Position numbers and translations under genes: made by a program. A stretch of 64,000 nt of DNA from JBCCXZ01 sp965228005 (GTDB lineage Bacteria > Planctomycetota > Planctomycetia > Pirellulales > Lacipirellulaceae): contig CBDDGV010000001.1 in the NCBI GenBank assembly GCA_965228005.1, forward strand, positions 930,001-994,000. The letters run 5' to 3'. Of this stretch, positions 1 to 8,879 are shown piece by piece (position 1 is the first letter of the stretch; the number at the start of each line of letters is the position of its first letter). The notes under the pieces are model-generated. The model was given only the letters and a program-made list of their open reading frames with translations, was not told the origin of the DNA and did no database searches.

Positions 1-2935
1 CGAGCACGCGTCCCGCGGCCACATTCGCGGTTGTGTTGACGGTGACAACACTCGTACCGCCGTCCACGGCGATGGCGTTCATCGTCGTGTTCGAAATATT
101 TCCAGGGGTCGTGGTGTCCGAACCGATCACAATGGCTCCAGCGTCGTTGTCGGTGAGCACCACGCCATTGTCACCGCCGGTGACGTTAACTGTGTCGAAG
201 CTGACGCCGGCCGCATCGATCGTCATACCGTTGATCTCGACGCCCGTGGTCCCGGCAGCGCCCGTCACGTTGACCGTGTTCGGGTTCACCGCGTTGCTGG
301 CGGCCAGCGTGCCGCCGCCGGTGGCGCTGAAGCCCGATTGACCCGTGGTTGTGATATCCAGACCGTTGAATGTGAACGTGCCGCCGGTATTGGTCCCGGT
401 AATCTGGACGCCCGTGCGGTTCGACTCGTTGACGGTCAGGACCTCGCTGAAGCCCACCGTGCCGCCGGTGACATTCTGGATGAGGACGCCGCCGTCCTCA
501 GTTCCGCCGTCGCCCACTGTGCCGGTGAAGGTCACGTCGTTCGCGGTGCGGTCCTCTACCTGTACCGCTAGCCCCGTACCGTTTGCAGCGATATCTGCGG
601 CGATGGCCGTGGCCGAATCCCCGTCGATGAACACTGCCCGGCCGTTGCCGGTGTTGGTGACGACACTCGTGTCGTTCACGTCGTTGATGTTCACGTTGCC
701 GCCTCCGACGACACTCACGGTGTCCGCGTTCGCGGCGGTTGCGATCAAATCGCTAAAGTTGATCGTGGCGCCGTCGTTGTTTATCAGATCGACGGCTGTG
801 TTGTTGCCCGTGTCGAGCGTGGTCGTTCCGGTGAAGGCGATCGTGCCCGTGGTGTTGTTTTGAACGAGGATCCCGGAGCCGTTGGTGGAGGTATCAGTGA
901 TGGCGCCCGAGAACGTGGCGCCGGTGCCGCTTTCCAGGCCATCGACCGAAACGGCGCGACCGGCCGCAGTGTTCGTGATATCCGAAGCAACCGTCACGCT
1001 CGGGTCTTCCGCGGCTCCAGCGCCGACGCCTTCCACGCGGACCGCGTCTCCGGTCCCAGTGCTCTCGATGGTGCTCATACCACCGGAGTTGTTCAGATTG
1101 ACGATACCGCCGCCGCGAATGAACACGGTGTCGTCGTCTAGATCGGTCGCTCGGAGGTCTTCGAACGTGATCGTTGCGCCGGTGTTATTCTCGATCCTGG
1201 CTGCATTGACGCCGGGCGTGCCGATTGTATCAATGTTTGCCAGCGACGAGAACGTGATGGTGCCGCCGGTGTTGTTCTCGACAACCACGCCGCCGGTGTT
1301 TGCGGTGGTCTCGGTGCCGATCTGGCCGAAGGTCGCCGCGCCGCCGCCCCAGCCGCTTATCTCGACGGCGAGGTTGCCGGTGTCTTCCACGGTTGCGTTG
1401 GCGCCGAGGACGCCGGAGCTATCGACGACACGAATGCCGCGGCCGGCCGCGCCCGTCACAATCACCGAGTTGTCGATGATGTTGGTGCCGGTGACCTGGT
1501 CGAGGTCGATCGCCGCCGCAGCCGCATCGGTCTGGTTCATCAACGCGAGGTTCGAGGCGACGATGCCGGTTTGCATAGATGCCACTATGGCTCGGGCTCC
1601 GCCGTCGACGTCGAAGTTGTTGAGCTCGTTGTCGTCGGCCATGACGAACACATCGCCGGCGATGCCGGAGATCATCGGCCGCGCTAGCGACGAGGCGCCC
1701 GCCGCGGTTTCGGGCAGGTCGAGCAGACCCAGCTCGGTGGTGTTCACGGTGTGCACCACCGGCGTCATGTCTGCGTCGAGCCCTTCGCCGAGCAGCCGCT
1801 GGCCATTCTGGAAGGTGAAGGTCCCGGTCAGCAAGCCGGCCCCGCCGGAGCCGCCGTGCACGAGGATGATGTCGTCCTCAGAACTTCCGGCTCCCAGGGC
1901 CTGGTCAAGCGACAGGTAGGGGTTCTCGAACGAGCCGTCGCCCACCGCCGAGCCGTCGTTGGTGTCGACGTGGATAAAGGCGAGCTCTTCCCCGCTTGTG
2001 TTGTCGGTCAGGGCGCCCGTGCCCGTGGACGTGAATCGTTGGGTGGTGGCGATGAAGTCGTTGCGGAGCACCGGCTCGCGGAAGCGGTCCATGATATTGC
2101 CGAGCGGCTGGTTGGCCCGCGTCGTGCGGCCAACGAACCAGGTAATGCCAGCGCTGACGTTGGTCCCGTAGATGTCGTCATCAGAGACCTGCAGCGTCAC
2201 CTGCAAGTCGGGCACGGCGTAACCGCGCACACCGACGCGGTACCCGCCGTCGTCGAAGCCGCCGCCGCCGAGGTGGTAACCGCCCAGGAACGCCCAGGCC
2301 TCGAGGTCCATCAACCGGTGCGCTACTTCTCCGTCGACGACAGTAAGGGCGGTGTCCACCGGCACAAGCTCGGTAGTACTCAGCAATCGGAAGCCCTCGT
2401 AGAACGGGTCGTCGAGCGAGCCCACCACGGGATCGCCCGTCTTGCTCCGCGACAGCGGGAAGTAGCCGCTCAGGCGGGCGTCCCACTTGTCGCCCATCGA
2501 CTCGAGGCTGACGCCGAGCTGGCTGAAGAAGTTGTCCGCGCTCGTACTCTGGCCGTCCGACCAGAAGCTCACGCCGTGGATCCGCTGCGAATCGTACGGC
2601 AGCTGCGTGTCGCGTAGCACGCGGTAACCGATGCCCGCGTTGTAACCGCCGCCGAAGTCGTCGCTCAGCGTGCCCTGCGCGTCGAGGAACCAGGTGCTCC
2701 CCTCGCCGTTGAACACCTTCATGCCGCCGATGGCGACGACGCCCTTGTCGGTGCCGTAGTACTCGCTGTTGTAGTCGATCCGCAGAGCGGTACCGAGATC
2801 GCGGCTGAAGAACGAACCGCCCCCCGAGGGTGCGGGCGTTTCCTGCGCAAACGCTGTGCCGCACACGGCAAGCAAGACTGCTGCGCCCGATGCGATGCTG
2901 GATTTACGCAAACGCCACACGTTCGGCTGATCCAT
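1..2935 (-). CDS. Large surface protein with inverse-autotransporter-like barrel and beta-helix passenger (3' end cut by window edge)
   Basis: Reading the minus strand from ATG 2935 gives an uninterrupted frame of about 978 codons running off the window. AGGAG lies 9 nt before the start. Residues 1-31 form a signal peptide ending AFA-Q. Residues about 40-275 carry the pattern of the intimin/invasin inverse-autotransporter barrel: NAGIGYRVLRD, then RIHGVSFWSDG, then FFSQLGVSLES, then WDARLSGYFPLS. From about residue 325 (DGSFENPYLSLDQAL) the sequence becomes Asn/Gly/Thr-rich and looks like a right-handed beta-helix. It has recurring strands such as ENNTGGTITFSSL, ENNTGATITFEDL and NNDGATINFSDL. 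The likely role is outer-membrane display of a long adhesin or enzyme-like passenger. The reading frame and export signal are clear; the barrel assignment is by motif resemblance. Confidence 0.8.
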   Translation of the reverse strand, partial: MDQPNVWRLRKSSIASGAAVLLAVCGTAFAQETPAPSGGGSFFSRDLGTALRIDYNSEYYGTDKGVVAIGGMKVFNGEGSTWFLDAQGTLSDDFGGGYNAGIGYRVLRDTQLPYDSQRIHGVSFWSDGQSTSADNFFSQLGVSLESMGDKWDARLSGYFPLSRSKTGDPVVGSLDDPFYEGFRLLSTTELVPVDTALTVVDGEVAHRLMDLEAWAFLGGYHLGGGGFDDGGYRVGVRGYAVPDLQVTLQVSDDDIYGTNVSAGITWFVGRTTRANQPLGNIMDRFREPVLRNDFIATTQRFTSTGTGALTDNTSGEELAFIHVDTNDGSAVGDGSFENPYLSLDQALGAGSSEDDIILVHGGSGGAGLLTGTFTFQNGQRLLGEGLDADMTPVVHTVNTTELGLLDLPETAAGASSLARPMISGIAGDVFVMADDNELNNFDVDGGARAIVASMQTGIVASNLALMNQTDAAAAAIDLDQVTGTNIIDNSVIVTGAAGRGIRVVDSSGVLGANATVEDTGNLAVEISGWGGGAATFGQIGTETTANTGGVVVENNTGGTITFSSLANIDTIGTPGVNAARIENNTGATITFEDLRATDLDDDTVFIRGGGIVNLNNSGGMSTIESTGTGDAVRVEGVGAGAAEDPSVTVASDITNTAAGRAVSVDGLESGTGATFSGAITDTSTNGSGILVQNNTTGTIAFTGTTTLDTGNNTAVDLINNDGATINFSDLIATAANADTVSVVGGGNVNINDVNDTSVVTNTGNGRAVFIDGDSATAIAADIAANGTGLAVQVEDRTANDVTFTGTVGDGGTEDGGVLIQNVTGGTVGFSEVLTVNESNRTGVQITGTNTGGTFTFNGLDITTTGQSGFSATGGGTLAASNAVNPNTVNVTGAAGTTGVEINGMTIDAAGVSFDTVNVTGGDNGVVLTDNDAGAIVIGSDTTTPGNISNTTMNAIAVDGGTSVVTVNTTANVAAGRVL

Positions 2936-3288
2936 GCCGAGATTCTCCTGTTCCCTCAAGGGGCGATGCATTGGCGGGCCAGCCGCGAAGGCTGCTCGCC
3001 GCTGCCGGAACGGTTCCGCGAACCGGGAGACAACACTGCGGCGGGCGGGCGTTTCCCGCTCCCGCACCGCTCTTGTGCTACACCTTCAGCCGGATCGCGA
3101 GCCGCCGTTGCCGGCCGCTCTGAAACTCGTGTGTTGAAACTGCTCGAAGCTAAAAAGCCGCTGGAAAAGACCTACGAAAAGACCTCCGGCGGCCGCTCAG
3201 GCCCCCGAGGCCGCGGGATACTAGGGAGCCCCACACGGGGTCGCAAGAGCAGTTTCCGAGCTCCCCAAAAAACCAGAGAGGACGCGGC
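2936..3288. other. Gene-free stretch: terminator region of the cyclophilin gene and leader of the surface protein gene
   Basis: Both flanking genes are on the minus strand. The stretch holds a GGCCGC-rich inverted repeat around 3189-3225 followed, on the minus strand, by T-rich sequence. It also holds a 10-bp direct repeat GAAAAGACCT at 3164-3173 and 3176-3185, and the Shine-Dalgarno of the downstream gene. No convincing coding frame is seen. Confidence 0.4.
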
Positions 3289-4125
3289 TTAGCGCCTTGA
3301 GCCGCGGCGGCAGAGAGCCGCAGCACCCAACAGTGCCAACACGGCCCCGGTGGGCTCGGGCACCCCAATTACGCCCTCGGCGAGAGTCTCCTCGCCGGAG
3401 CCGCCGCTAGCGGCAGCGGGGGACGCCAAGACGGCCGCTGCTGCTGGCGCCACGGTGCTCAAAACGTAGGACCGCTCGACGAACACGAGCAGGTTGTTGG
3501 AGCCGTCGATCAGAGGGATGTTGCTGCTCGCGAGCCCGGCGTCACCCAGATTCGCTTGGGCGAGACGCATGATCAGGTCGACCGTCGACATGTCCTTCAC
3601 GGTCGCAAACGGCACGAAGCCCGAAGCGTCGAGGCCAGGGTTGTCGTTGACGTTCACAAAGAAGCTCGTGCTGCCGCTGTTGACGTCCGTGGGATTGCCG
3701 CCCAAGGCGAGGGAAACCGTTCCGCGGGAGTTCGTCAAGTCCGTCGTATCGAAATCGGGCGTGTTGTCGCCGTTGAAGTCGACGATCACTGGGCCGAAAG
3801 ACTCGACCGGGTCGAACGCATTGAACGTCGGCGGGAGGGTCTGCGACTGCGTGGTGAACCCGCCAAACTGCAACACGAAGTCGTTCGCCGGGTTCGCGGC
3901 GTCTCCGCCGTTGTCGGCGCGGTTGACCACTACTTTCTCGTACCTGCCCGATTCGATGTAAGCCAGCATGTTCTCTTCATGCCCGCGGAGCTCTGCGATC
4001 CCCAAGGGGTTGAGCACCATATCGATGTTACCCACGTTCGTGTCGAAGCGAACCATCGTCTGGGCGAGGGCGGCAGCGGGGCTGAGAGCGATCAACGCAA
4101 TCACAAACGCTGAGCGGAGGGACAT
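3289..4125 (-). CDS. Secreted cyclophilin-type peptidyl-prolyl isomerase with PEP-CTERM anchor
   Basis: 278 residues. Residues 1-21 are a signal peptide (ALAQ). Residues about 24-190 match the cyclophilin fold: it opens MVRFDTNVGNIDMVL, keeps an Arg in NRAD where cyclophilins have the catalytic HR, has FVLQFGGF for the F-x-Q-x-GG strand, and FFVNVNDNPGLD for the FFI-x-x-x-DN-x-x-LD motif. The Gln usually preceding FF is Ser. The tail has VPEP at about 255, a short hydrophobic helix and a final Arg-rich stretch: a PEP-CTERM sorting signal. The expected role is proline isomerisation outside the inner membrane, but the loosened active site makes activity uncertain. Many planctomycetes encode such PEP-CTERM cyclophilins. 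Confidence 0.85.
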   Translation of the reverse strand: MSLRSAFVIALIALSPAAALAQTMVRFDTNVGNIDMVLNPLGIAELRGHEENMLAYIESGRYEKVVVNRADNGGDAANPANDFVLQFGGFTTQSQTLPPTFNAFDPVESFGPVIVDFNGDNTPDFDTTDLTNSRGTVSLALGGNPTDVNSGSTSFFVNVNDNPGLDASGFVPFATVKDMSTVDLIMRLAQANLGDAGLASSNIPLIDGSNNLLVFVERSYVLSTVAPAAAAVLASPAAASGGSGEETLAEGVIGVPEPTGAVLALLGAAALCRRGSRR

Positions 4126-4259
4126 AGTCTGTTCCGTAGGAGGAGTGTTTCTGCTGTTCCAACCTCCACGTTATTTGCGGCCTAGGAGAGCGTCAAGAAA
4201 ACGGGCCCCAGGGCCGCACAACCCGTACAATGCGTGCTGAGCAAGGCGTTGAGCGGCCC

Positions 4260-5126
4260 CTAAGAGTCTCTGGAGCGGGTGGGCACGACACGGTTGAAGT
4301 GCAGGTGCACCTCACCGGAGGTCACGCGACGCACCCCCTCGACGAGGCACTTCGGCTCGTTCTCCTGTTGCCCGCGGCGGACGACCTCCTCCACCGGGGT
4401 GCCGGGGGCGACCTCAAAAGTGGTTTGGCAGATCGTCTGATTGCCCGCGTCCAGCTCCGGAACAATGAAGTGGCAGGTTGCACCGAAGGCGAGCATCCGT
4501 GCCGCGTGGGCGTCGTGGTACGGTCGCATCCCCGGGAACCCGGGCAGCAGGCCGTGGTGGAGGTTGATGATCCTCCCGCCGGCGTACTTCCAACAACTGG
4601 CCGGCGGCAGGATGCGCATGTACCGCGCTAGCACCACGAAGTCGACGGCGTGCTCGTCGCAGACATCGATCAACCGGTCGTCGTCCGCTCGCCCCTCCTC
4701 GTCGCCAATCGCCTCCCAAGGCACGCTAAATTCGTCCGCTAACGATCGGCATCGCTGCCGGTTGCTGATCATCACGGCGACCTCCGCGTCGATGCGGCCG
4801 TCGCTAACGGCCTCGAGTACCGCCCTGGGCGTTTCGCTCCGGTAGGTGCAGCAGAGTGCGATCCTCGGCTTACGGTCGCCAAAGTCCGGCGACCACGTGC
4901 GGATCGAGAGGCCGGTCTCCCGACCGATCAACGCCATGGCGTCTGTCAGCTGTTGGGCGAGTCCGTCGTCAAGGTCGATCCGCGTGAGCATCGAAAATAC
5001 CGACTGCTCGTCCTGGTCGTACATCTGGATCTCGGCGATGTTGCCGCCGAGTTCGGTAACGCAATGGACAATCGGGTCGGCCAGCCCTCGGTGGTCGGGG
5101 CCCACGGCGGTGATCACGTGCTGCAT
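4260..5126 (-). CDS. purU: Formyltetrahydrofolate deformylase
   Basis: 288 residues. It hydrolyses 10-formyl-THF to THF and formate, balancing one-carbon pools. The N-terminal ACT domain (about 1-85, starting TAVGPDHRGLADPI) is the regulatory half. The C-terminal formyltransferase-fold domain shows FVVLARYMRILPP, INLHHGLLPGFPGMRPY with the catalytic His, and the conserved Asp in ELDAGNQTICQ. The length is normal for PurU. The start is supported by AGGA 8 nt upstream. The gene is divergent from the stress-protein gene and monocistronic here. A small GC hairpin followed by TTTTC (minus strand, near 4196-4215) could end its transcript. Confidence 0.93.
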   Translation of the reverse strand: MQHVITAVGPDHRGLADPIVHCVTELGGNIAEIQMYDQDEQSVFSMLTRIDLDDGLAQQLTDAMALIGRETGLSIRTWSPDFGDRKPRIALCCTYRSETPRAVLEAVSDGRIDAEVAVMISNRQRCRSLADEFSVPWEAIGDEEGRADDDRLIDVCDEHAVDFVVLARYMRILPPASCWKYAGGRIINLHHGLLPGFPGMRPYHDAHAARMLAFGATCHFIVPELDAGNQTICQTTFEVAPGTPVEEVVRRGQQENEPKCLVEGVRRVTSGEVHLHFNRVVPTRSRDS

Positions 5127-5271
5127 CGGGTATTCCTAAGTGGTACGGAGACCCATCATAAACTGCCGTTCGTCGAAGGGCATATGCCACGCGCAGACGC
5201 GCGATTGTTGGCGTGGGCGGTAACTGCTATCTTCCCCACCGCCACCCGGGGTCCCGACCGATGAGGCGAAC

Positions 5272-6117
5272 GTGACGAACATCGACCAATTCGAGAGCGA
5301 ATTCCGAGCCGCTTCGCGGCCGGTCTTTCACTACACGCCGCCTGCGTTCTCCCGGGTCGTGATCGTGACGGACTTCGAGGTGGTCGACGACGCCTTCCAG
5401 TCTGCCGTGCTGAGCCTGCTGCCGTCCAAGCCGCAAGAAGTGGAGTTTCTTGGCGCCAACCGTTCTTCTCGGCTGGTGGAGCTCCTCGAGTCCATTGAGG
5501 CTGCAAGCCCCGATCTGATCATCGCCTACCGCAATCTCAATACCCGAGGCTGGACCTGGCCCCACAGCCTCGGCGAAGCGGTCGACCTGCTCACCCAAGC
5601 TGTCGCGGCGCCGGTGTTGTTGGCTCCCAACCCCCACGAGCTGCCCGGGAGCGCCGAGCAACTCGGCCCCTGCCGGAGCGTAATGGCGATTACAGATCAC
5701 CTCGCAGGCGACGGCCGGCTCGTGAGCCACGCCGCCGCGATGACCGCAGAAGGCGGCACACTGCACCTGACCCACGTGGAAGACGACGCGACCCTGGAGA
5801 GGGTGCTGGACGCGATCTCGAAGATCCCGGATATCGATACCGACACGGCCCGCGACGAGTTGACCACCCGCCTGCTTTCCGACCCCAAAGAGTACGTCGC
5901 GGCATGCGAGAAGGTGCTCGTGTCGGCCCGCCCCGACCTGTCGATTGAACCGGTCGTCACTCTGGGGCACCGCCTCCGAGAGCATACGGTTTTGCTCGAG
6001 GAGCACGGAATCGACCTGCTCGTGCTCAACACCAAGGACGATGATCAACTCGCGATGCACGGCCTGGCCTACCCCCTGGCGGTGGAGGTCCGAGACACTC
6101 CGCTGTTGATGCTTTAA
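5272..6117 (+). CDS. Universal stress protein (UspA-like), tandem-domain
   Basis: 281 residues from GTG 5272; an upstream ATG at 5261 opens only a four-codon frame that ends across this start. Two Usp-like halves can be seen. The first (about 25-130) contains FSRVVIVTDFEVVDDAF and ends PVLLAPN. The second (about 135-281) contains RSVMAITDHLAGD, GGTLHLTHVEDD and the C-terminal GIDLLVLNTKDD...DTPLLML. Usp proteins are cytosolic ATP- or ligand-binding stress regulators. Only 29 bp separate it from the NhaD-like transporter, so the two are probably cotranscribed; Usp proteins often partner with ion transporters. The nucleotide-binding GxxGxxxxG signature is not clear, so ATP binding is doubtful. 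Confidence 0.82.
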   Translation: MTNIDQFESEFRAASRPVFHYTPPAFSRVVIVTDFEVVDDAFQSAVLSLLPSKPQEVEFLGANRSSRLVELLESIEAASPDLIIAYRNLNTRGWTWPHSLGEAVDLLTQAVAAPVLLAPNPHELPGSAEQLGPCRSVMAITDHLAGDGRLVSHAAAMTAEGGTLHLTHVEDDATLERVLDAISKIPDIDTDTARDELTTRLLSDPKEYVAACEKVLVSARPDLSIEPVVTLGHRLREHTVLLEEHGIDLLVLNTKDDDQLAMHGLAYPLAVEVRDTPLLML

Positions 6118-6146
6118 CACACAGCCCTCCAGCGCCCACCGACACA

Positions 6147-7628
6147 ATGCACTCCGCATTCCTGCTTGCCGAACAAGCTCACTCGCCTGGCATCCAGGTC
6201 TTGTTCGCGTTGTTATTGGTCGGGTTGGTGGCGTGCCTCGCCCTCGAAGAGAAGCTGCACGCGAAGAAGTCTGTGATTGTCGGCGTGTTCTCGGTGGTCA
6301 GCCTGCTGCTCGGGGCAGCCTTCCACCTGCTGCCCACTGAGAACATCGTCGTCGGCAGCCACCTCATCGAACCCGCAGAAGTGGGGGCCGCGCTAGACGA
6401 GCAAACCGCCGAGGAAATCGAAGCGGTGCTTGACGAAGAGCTGCACGAAGGCGGGCATGAAGTAAACATGCCGGTCTACATCCCCGGCATCGACTGGAGC
6501 GTGATCGTCATCCTGCTCGGTTCGAGCGTGTTTGTGGACGTCATCTCCCGTTCGGGCCTCTTCAAGTGGGTCGCGATCCGGGTCACCAAGCTCTCGCGCG
6601 GCGACCCGGTCATGCTGCTCGCCTACTACGGCGTGATGACCGTTGTGTTCTCCGCCGTGCTGAATAACGTAACGGCGATGATCATCATCGGTTCGCTCAC
6701 TGCCGTCTCGCTCGACAAGCTGGGCCGCAATGACAAGCTGCTCGCGTTCCTGCTCACCGAGGGGTTGCTTACTAACATTGGCGGGCTGCTCACGCTGATC
6801 AGCAGCGTCCCGAATATCCTGGTTGGGACGGCGGCGGGCATCAGCTTCGTCGACTTCCTGCTCTACAGCCTGCCCTACGTAGTTGTAGCCACGGCGGCGA
6901 CTATCTGGCTCGCCGCCCGCTCGTTTGACGTCCGTCGCCTCCGAAGCGAGTCGGAGAAACTCGCCGCCGCCGAGATGGTCGACAGCTTCGATGAGAACGA
7001 CGGCATCACTAGCTGGGGCTTCTTCTGGTTCGGGGCAGTCGTAACGGGTTTGTTCATTGTCACGATCGCCACCACGAGCGTCCTTCCCTGGGTGAGCGAC
7101 CTCGGTATGGGTTTCGTTGCCGTCGCGTTCGCCGTGGTCGCGTTGATCCGTTACAAATCCGAGGCCGACCGCATCTACCGTGTCGTCGACTGGGACTTGT
7201 TGGGGTTCTTCGCCGGCCTGTTCGTGGTCATCTACGTGATGGAACTGGCGGGCGTGCTGGACGCCATCGGCGGCGTGCTCGCCATGCTGGTGGAGCTCGG
7301 CCCCCAGTTGGGCGGCGTCGCCCTGCTGTTCGCTTCTGCGGCATTCAGCAGCGTGACCGACAACATCCCGCTTGCGGCGATGCTCGCCAAGATCCTGACC
7401 GCGTTGGGCGTGGAGGGAGAATCACCCCTGTGGTGGTCGGTGATCCTCGGCGCCAACCTAGGCGGCAACATCACGCCCATCGGCTCGGCGTCGACGCTGG
7501 TCGCCGTCACGCTGATGCACAAACACGAAACGCCGATCAGCTTCGCGGGCTTCGTCCGGCTCGCCTGGCCGTTCGCCTTGCTGCACCTGATCGCCGCTGC
7601 GGGATACCTGCTGCTGCGGGCGGGCTAG
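6147..7628 (+). CDS. NhaD-type Na+/H+ antiporter or related ArsB/CitM-family transporter
   Basis: 493 residues with about 11-12 hydrophobic segments. The first helices (about 14-65) are followed by an acidic loop (about 80-105), then the core. Characteristic stretches are VFSAVLNNVTAMIIIG, LLTNIGGLLTLISSVPNILVG, AAFSSVTDNIPLAAML and LGANLGGNITPIGSAS. These paired NN/DN-containing re-entrant motifs are typical of NhaD and SLC13-like ion transporters. It should exchange Na+ for H+ across the inner membrane, though other anions or cations cannot be excluded. Its TAG stop shares the palindrome CTAG with the stop of the opposing HDOD gene, so the two genes overlap tail to tail by 4 bp. Confidence 0.85.
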   Translation: MHSAFLLAEQAHSPGIQVLFALLLVGLVACLALEEKLHAKKSVIVGVFSVVSLLLGAAFHLLPTENIVVGSHLIEPAEVGAALDEQTAEEIEAVLDEELHEGGHEVNMPVYIPGIDWSVIVILLGSSVFVDVISRSGLFKWVAIRVTKLSRGDPVMLLAYYGVMTVVFSAVLNNVTAMIIIGSLTAVSLDKLGRNDKLLAFLLTEGLLTNIGGLLTLISSVPNILVGTAAGISFVDFLLYSLPYVVVATAATIWLAARSFDVRRLRSESEKLAAAEMVDSFDENDGITSWGFFWFGAVVTGLFIVTIATTSVLPWVSDLGMGFVAVAFAVVALIRYKSEADRIYRVVDWDLLGFFAGLFVVIYVMELAGVLDAIGGVLAMLVELGPQLGGVALLFASAAFSSVTDNIPLAAMLAKILTALGVEGESPLWWSVILGANLGGNITPIGSASTLVAVTLMHKHETPISFAGFVRLAWPFALLHLIAAAGYLLLRAG

Positions 7629-8527
7629 ATGCCCGAAAGCACCTGGGCCCCTTCGAGCGTCTCGGCCACACGTTCTGCAATAGCGGCCTCTTGCTCTTCA
7701 CCGAAGCCTACGGAGCGTCGCACCTCGTCCGAGATCGGCGACGAGGTGTCTAGGCCCAGGGACGTTACGCCATTGACCGATGCGATGTGGTTGGCAATCT
7801 GAACGATCTCCAATAGCTGAGAGTCGTCGCCCTCAAAGAGTTCAGGGGCGTGATGGAACTCCACTGCCGCGACGATCCTCTCGGGGAAGTTACTCGTCCG
7901 GGCAACGTATGCCCCGAGGTCGGTGTGGTCGAACGTGAGCACCGCCTGCTCGGCTTCCGAAAGCGACGATCCGTCGTTGATCATGTCGATCACCATGCAC
8001 AGCTGAGGGTGCATGTACTGGTCGATCAGCACGAGGCCGATGTCGTGCAGCAGCCCGGCCATGTAGGCCTCCTCGGGCTTGCCGCAACCACACTCCTTGG
8101 AAACCATCCGAGCGATTTCCCCGACGGCTACCATGTGCTTCCAGAGCCCGTCGCGCGAGAAGCTTCCGTAGGAGGAAGACTCCTCGCAGAGCCGCGCTAC
8201 GCAGACCGTGAGGGCCAGGTTCCGCACCTCGACGAAGCCCAGCATCGAGACCGCTGTCTGTAGGTCGCCTACTTCTTGCGGCAATCCAAAGAAGGACGAG
8301 TTCACGGTCCGCATGATCCGCACCGCGAGAGTGGGGTCTTGTTCGACGACCTTCAAGAGGTCTTCGGCGGTAGACTCCTCGTTGTCGGCTACCTCAATGA
8401 TTCGCTGCGCGACGCCGGGCAAGGAGGAAAGCTGACCGATCCGCAGGAACAACTTTTCGAGAGCAGCGGTGTGGGCGGTCGACTTGGCGCGACTCTGGGC
8501 GCCTGCTCCTAACGTCGTAGTGCTCAC
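7625..8527 (-). CDS. HDOD-domain signalling protein
   Basis: About 300 residues from GTG 8527, chosen because GAGGAAG lies 5 nt upstream; a longer frame to 8782 adds only Arg/Pro-rich residues. Residues about 20-220 form an HDOD domain: SSLPGVAQRIIEVADNEES, EDLLKVVEQDPTLAVRIMRTVNS, SSFFGLPQEVGDLQTAVSMLG, then AGLLHDIGLVLID and VEFHHAPE. HDOD proteins are HD-domain relatives used in signalling, often with chemotaxis, biofilm or stress modules. This copy retains LLHDIG but has no attached output domain. It is divergent from the AAA ATPase gene and convergent with the NhaD-like gene. Confidence 0.88.
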   Translation of the reverse strand: MSTTTLGAGAQSRAKSTAHTAALEKLFLRIGQLSSLPGVAQRIIEVADNEESTAEDLLKVVEQDPTLAVRIMRTVNSSFFGLPQEVGDLQTAVSMLGFVEVRNLALTVCVARLCEESSSYGSFSRDGLWKHMVAVGEIARMVSKECGCGKPEEAYMAGLLHDIGLVLIDQYMHPQLCMVIDMINDGSSLSEAEQAVLTFDHTDLGAYVARTSNFPERIVAAVEFHHAPELFEGDDSQLLEIVQIANHIASVNGVTSLGLDTSSPISDEVRRSVGFGEEQEAAIAERVAETLEGAQVLSGI

Positions 8528-8879
8528 AGTCGCTTCCTCGCTAACAAGCTTTCCGGTCCCTGCACGGCTTCCCTGAGCCGGCCCCTCCCGGAGTCGGGTA
8601 ATCAGTGAAGTGTAGAACCCAATAACACGCCCGGCCCATTCCTCACACCGAGGCTGGCACTTGCCGCAGGCAGAGAACCTGAATAACCGAACGAGACCTA
8701 ACGACCGGCCCGCTCCAGCCTGAATCGACTTGGGCTCGCCGGACGGTGCTGGCGGGGCCCGCACTGAGCCCCTGCGAAGCAAACTATAGTTTCCCCAGCG
8801 GGGGTTTCCGGTTGAGAAGGCTGATCTCCGCCTTGATCGTGTCTGTCGATGAGACCAGCGGCTCCTGAGGAGCGACCCA
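8528..8879. promoter_or_regulatory. Divergent control region between HDOD and AAA ATPase genes
   Basis: 352 bp without a credible gene. It holds a perfect 12-bp palindrome AAACTATAGTTT at 8781-8792, an AT-rich island in GC-rich surroundings, containing TATAGT as a possible -10. No good -35 was found at the usual spacing. A GAGGAG site at 8866-8871 serves the AAA ATPase start. Confidence 0.4.

Noticed and set aside
33..1919. Val/Pro/Thr-rich plus-strand frames opposite the surface-protein gene
   Set aside because: Mirror images of a Thr/Gly/Asn-rich repeat protein; no independent motifs.
2181..2864. Arg-rich minus-strand frame inside the surface-protein gene
   Set aside because: Out of frame with the long exported protein, whose frame shows a signal peptide and barrel motifs.
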